A DNA stretch of 64,000 nucleotides from Alphaproteobacteria bacterium (GTDB lineage Bacteria > Pseudomonadota > Alphaproteobacteria > SMXQ01). The stretch spans positions 1 through 64,000 of the forward strand of contig WHSO01000004.1 in the NCBI GenBank assembly GCA_009380075.1. The letters are read 5' to 3'. Of the stretch, positions 63,112-64,000 are shown in pieces; position 1 is the first letter of the stretch, and each line of letters opens with the position of its first letter. The notes beneath the pieces are model-generated. The model saw nothing but the letters and a program-made list of their open reading frames with translations. It made no database searches and had not been told where the DNA came from. The translations under genes were made by a program, and so were the position numbers.

Positions 63112-63639
63112 GTGGCACAACGCGACAGGGACGACGTCAAGTGGTTGATCGCACGGGAAATTCCGCACCTGCGGCGCTATGCGCGGGCGCTGGTGCACGA
63201 CCGCAGCCTTGCGGATGATCTCGTACAGGATTGTCTCGAACGGGCCATTCGAAAGCGCCATCTATGGAAACGCCATGGCAGTATCCGGAGCTGGCTCTAT
63301 CGGGTCCTGTATAACGTGTTCCTCAACCAGCGGACGCAACGGACGCGGATTCTCCGGCAGACGCCCATCGAATCCTTGCAATCCGCCCCGTCGGTGCCCG
63401 CCCGGCAGGAGCAGCAGATGGCTTGCCGGGATATTTCCGACGCCATGGGCCTGCTGCCGAGCGAACAAAGAGCCGCGATCGCACTGACGGCCATCGAGGG
63501 ACTCTCCTACGACGAAGCCGCGCAGGCTCTGGATATTCCTATCGGTACTCTCAGATCCAGGGTCTCACGTGGCCGCGACCGTCTCCGTGTCCTGTACGTG
63601 CAACCGGAGAATCCCATTCGCCTGCGGCGGGTAAAATGA
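63112..63639 (+). CDS. ECF-type RNA polymerase sigma factor
   Basis: This 175-residue sigma-70-family protein has region 2, with HLRRYARALVHDRSLADDLV (about residues 19-38) and SIRSWLYRVLYNVFLNQ. Region 4 follows, with LLPSEQRAAIALTAIEGLSY and a helix-turn-helix at AAQALDIPIGTLRSRVSRGR. It starts at GTG 63112 with only a weak ribosome-binding site. The gene that follows, one base after its stop, encodes an anti-sigma-like membrane protein, the usual pairing for a signal-controlled ECF system. Confidence 0.92.
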   Translation: MAQRDRDDVKWLIAREIPHLRRYARALVHDRSLADDLVQDCLERAIRKRHLWKRHGSIRSWLYRVLYNVFLNQRTQRTRILRQTPIESLQSAPSVPARQEQQMACRDISDAMGLLPSEQRAAIALTAIEGLSYDEAAQALDIPIGTLRSRVSRGRDRLRVLYVQPENPIRLRRVK

Positions 63640-63640
63640 G

Positions 63641-64000
63641 ATGACCGGAAACGTCAACGAGTGTGCGCATTTCGACCTGTTGGCCCTCGCCGACGGCCAA
63701 CTCGACGGCGATCCATGCCACAAGGCGCGGATCGAGGATGCCGTTGCCCGTTCTCCGGAATTGTCCGAGCGGCTGCGCGATTACCGTTCCCAAGCCGAGG
63801 CGCTCCGGCGCGCTTTTGATCCGTGCCTCGCGGAGCCGATCCCACAGCGCCTCAGTGCGGTGCTGGAAGAAGCTGGGAGTCCCCGCCAACCGCGTGCCGC
63901 ACGCGCCATTGCCGCAGCGATCCTGGCCGTCATCGCCTGCGGGGCGGGATGGACCGCGGGCCGGCTGACGCGTTCGGATCCCGCGACATGGATGATGCAG
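63641..64000 (+). CDS. Anti-sigma factor-like membrane protein (partial, runs off the window)
   Basis: The frame opens at ATG 63641, one base after the sigma-factor stop, and stays open to the window end (120 codons, no stop). The N-terminus MTGNVNECAHFDLLALADGQ with LDGD resembles cytosolic domains of RsiW-like transmembrane anti-sigma factors. A hydrophobic helix (AIAAAILAVIACGAGW, about residues 91-106) follows. The canonical HxxxCxxC zinc motif is not complete. It is expected to hold the sigma factor at the membrane until a signal arrives. Confidence 0.75.
   Translation, partial: MTGNVNECAHFDLLALADGQLDGDPCHKARIEDAVARSPELSERLRDYRSQAEALRRAFDPCLAEPIPQRLSAVLEEAGSPRQPRAARAIAAAILAVIACGAGWTAGRLTRSDPATWMMQ

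Overview
The window reads as chromosome of a free-living, GC-rich Gram-negative bacterium, most likely an alphaproteobacterium of the Rhodospirillales type. The signs are: very GC-rich codons; an ornithine decarboxylase plus homospermidine synthase polyamine pathway behind a long structured leader of the alphaproteobacterial speF kind; and many Bug/TctC periplasmic binding proteins. The lineage is inferred from gene content only. No phage, transposase, integrase, CRISPR array or rRNA was recognised.

Layout. 0-1.7 kb: two small membrane-type ORFs between two look-alike terminators. 1.7-6.1 kb: an RND efflux adaptor and its permease, the permease broken by one frameshift. 6.3-17.6 kb: metabolic genes (ABC-type binding protein, M24 peptidase homologue, MFS transporter, alpha/beta hydrolase, MmgE/PrpD, racemase-like protein, TauD-type dioxygenase) with two Bug binding proteins. 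17.7-19.6 kb: cyclic-nucleotide-domain patatin lipase, overlapping tail to tail with a fatty-acid beta-oxidation operon (19.5-26.9 kb, minus: acyl-CoA dehydrogenase, thiolase, hydratase/dehydrogenase, acyl-CoA ligase). 27.2-28.2 kb: a Bug protein. 28.2-31.8 kb (minus): polyamine genes. 31.9 kb: tRNA-Leu(TAA). 32-48.5 kb: a large catabolic region. Eleven minus-strand genes encode a LigB-type dioxygenase, bicupin, complete ABC importer, LigJ-like hydratase, Bug protein, Rieske oxygenase, signal-less NMT1-like protein, Gfo/Idh/MocA dehydrogenase and class II aldolase. A second aldolase-family gene lies upstream, divergent from an amidohydrolase and another Bug protein. 48.5-52.2 kb: MFS transporter, cytochrome P450 and an SDR homologue. 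52.4-57.3 kb: a tightly overlapping trehalose operon (otsB, GH15 hydrolase, otsA, glucokinase). 57.4-62.3 kb (minus): a second Rieske oxygenase, a frameshifted PhoX-type phosphatase, a cupin and a two-module VOC protein. 62.5-64 kb: a DUF4168 protein, an ECF sigma factor, and an anti-sigma-like gene cut by the window edge.

How it fits together. The gene set points to oxidation of carboxylated aromatic compounds. Binding proteins capture substrate, Rieske oxygenase plus dehydrogenase plus decarboxylase-type enzymes convert it, and the LigB/LigJ-like pair could open the ring. The substrate cannot be read from sequence; phthalate-like or protocatechuate-like acids are the best guess. The most distinctive observation is a cysteine-bearing C-terminal domain of about 70 residues shared by two otherwise unrelated binding proteins. 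Several enzymes (racemase, SDR, M24) keep the family fold signature but have lost canonical catalytic or metal-binding residues.
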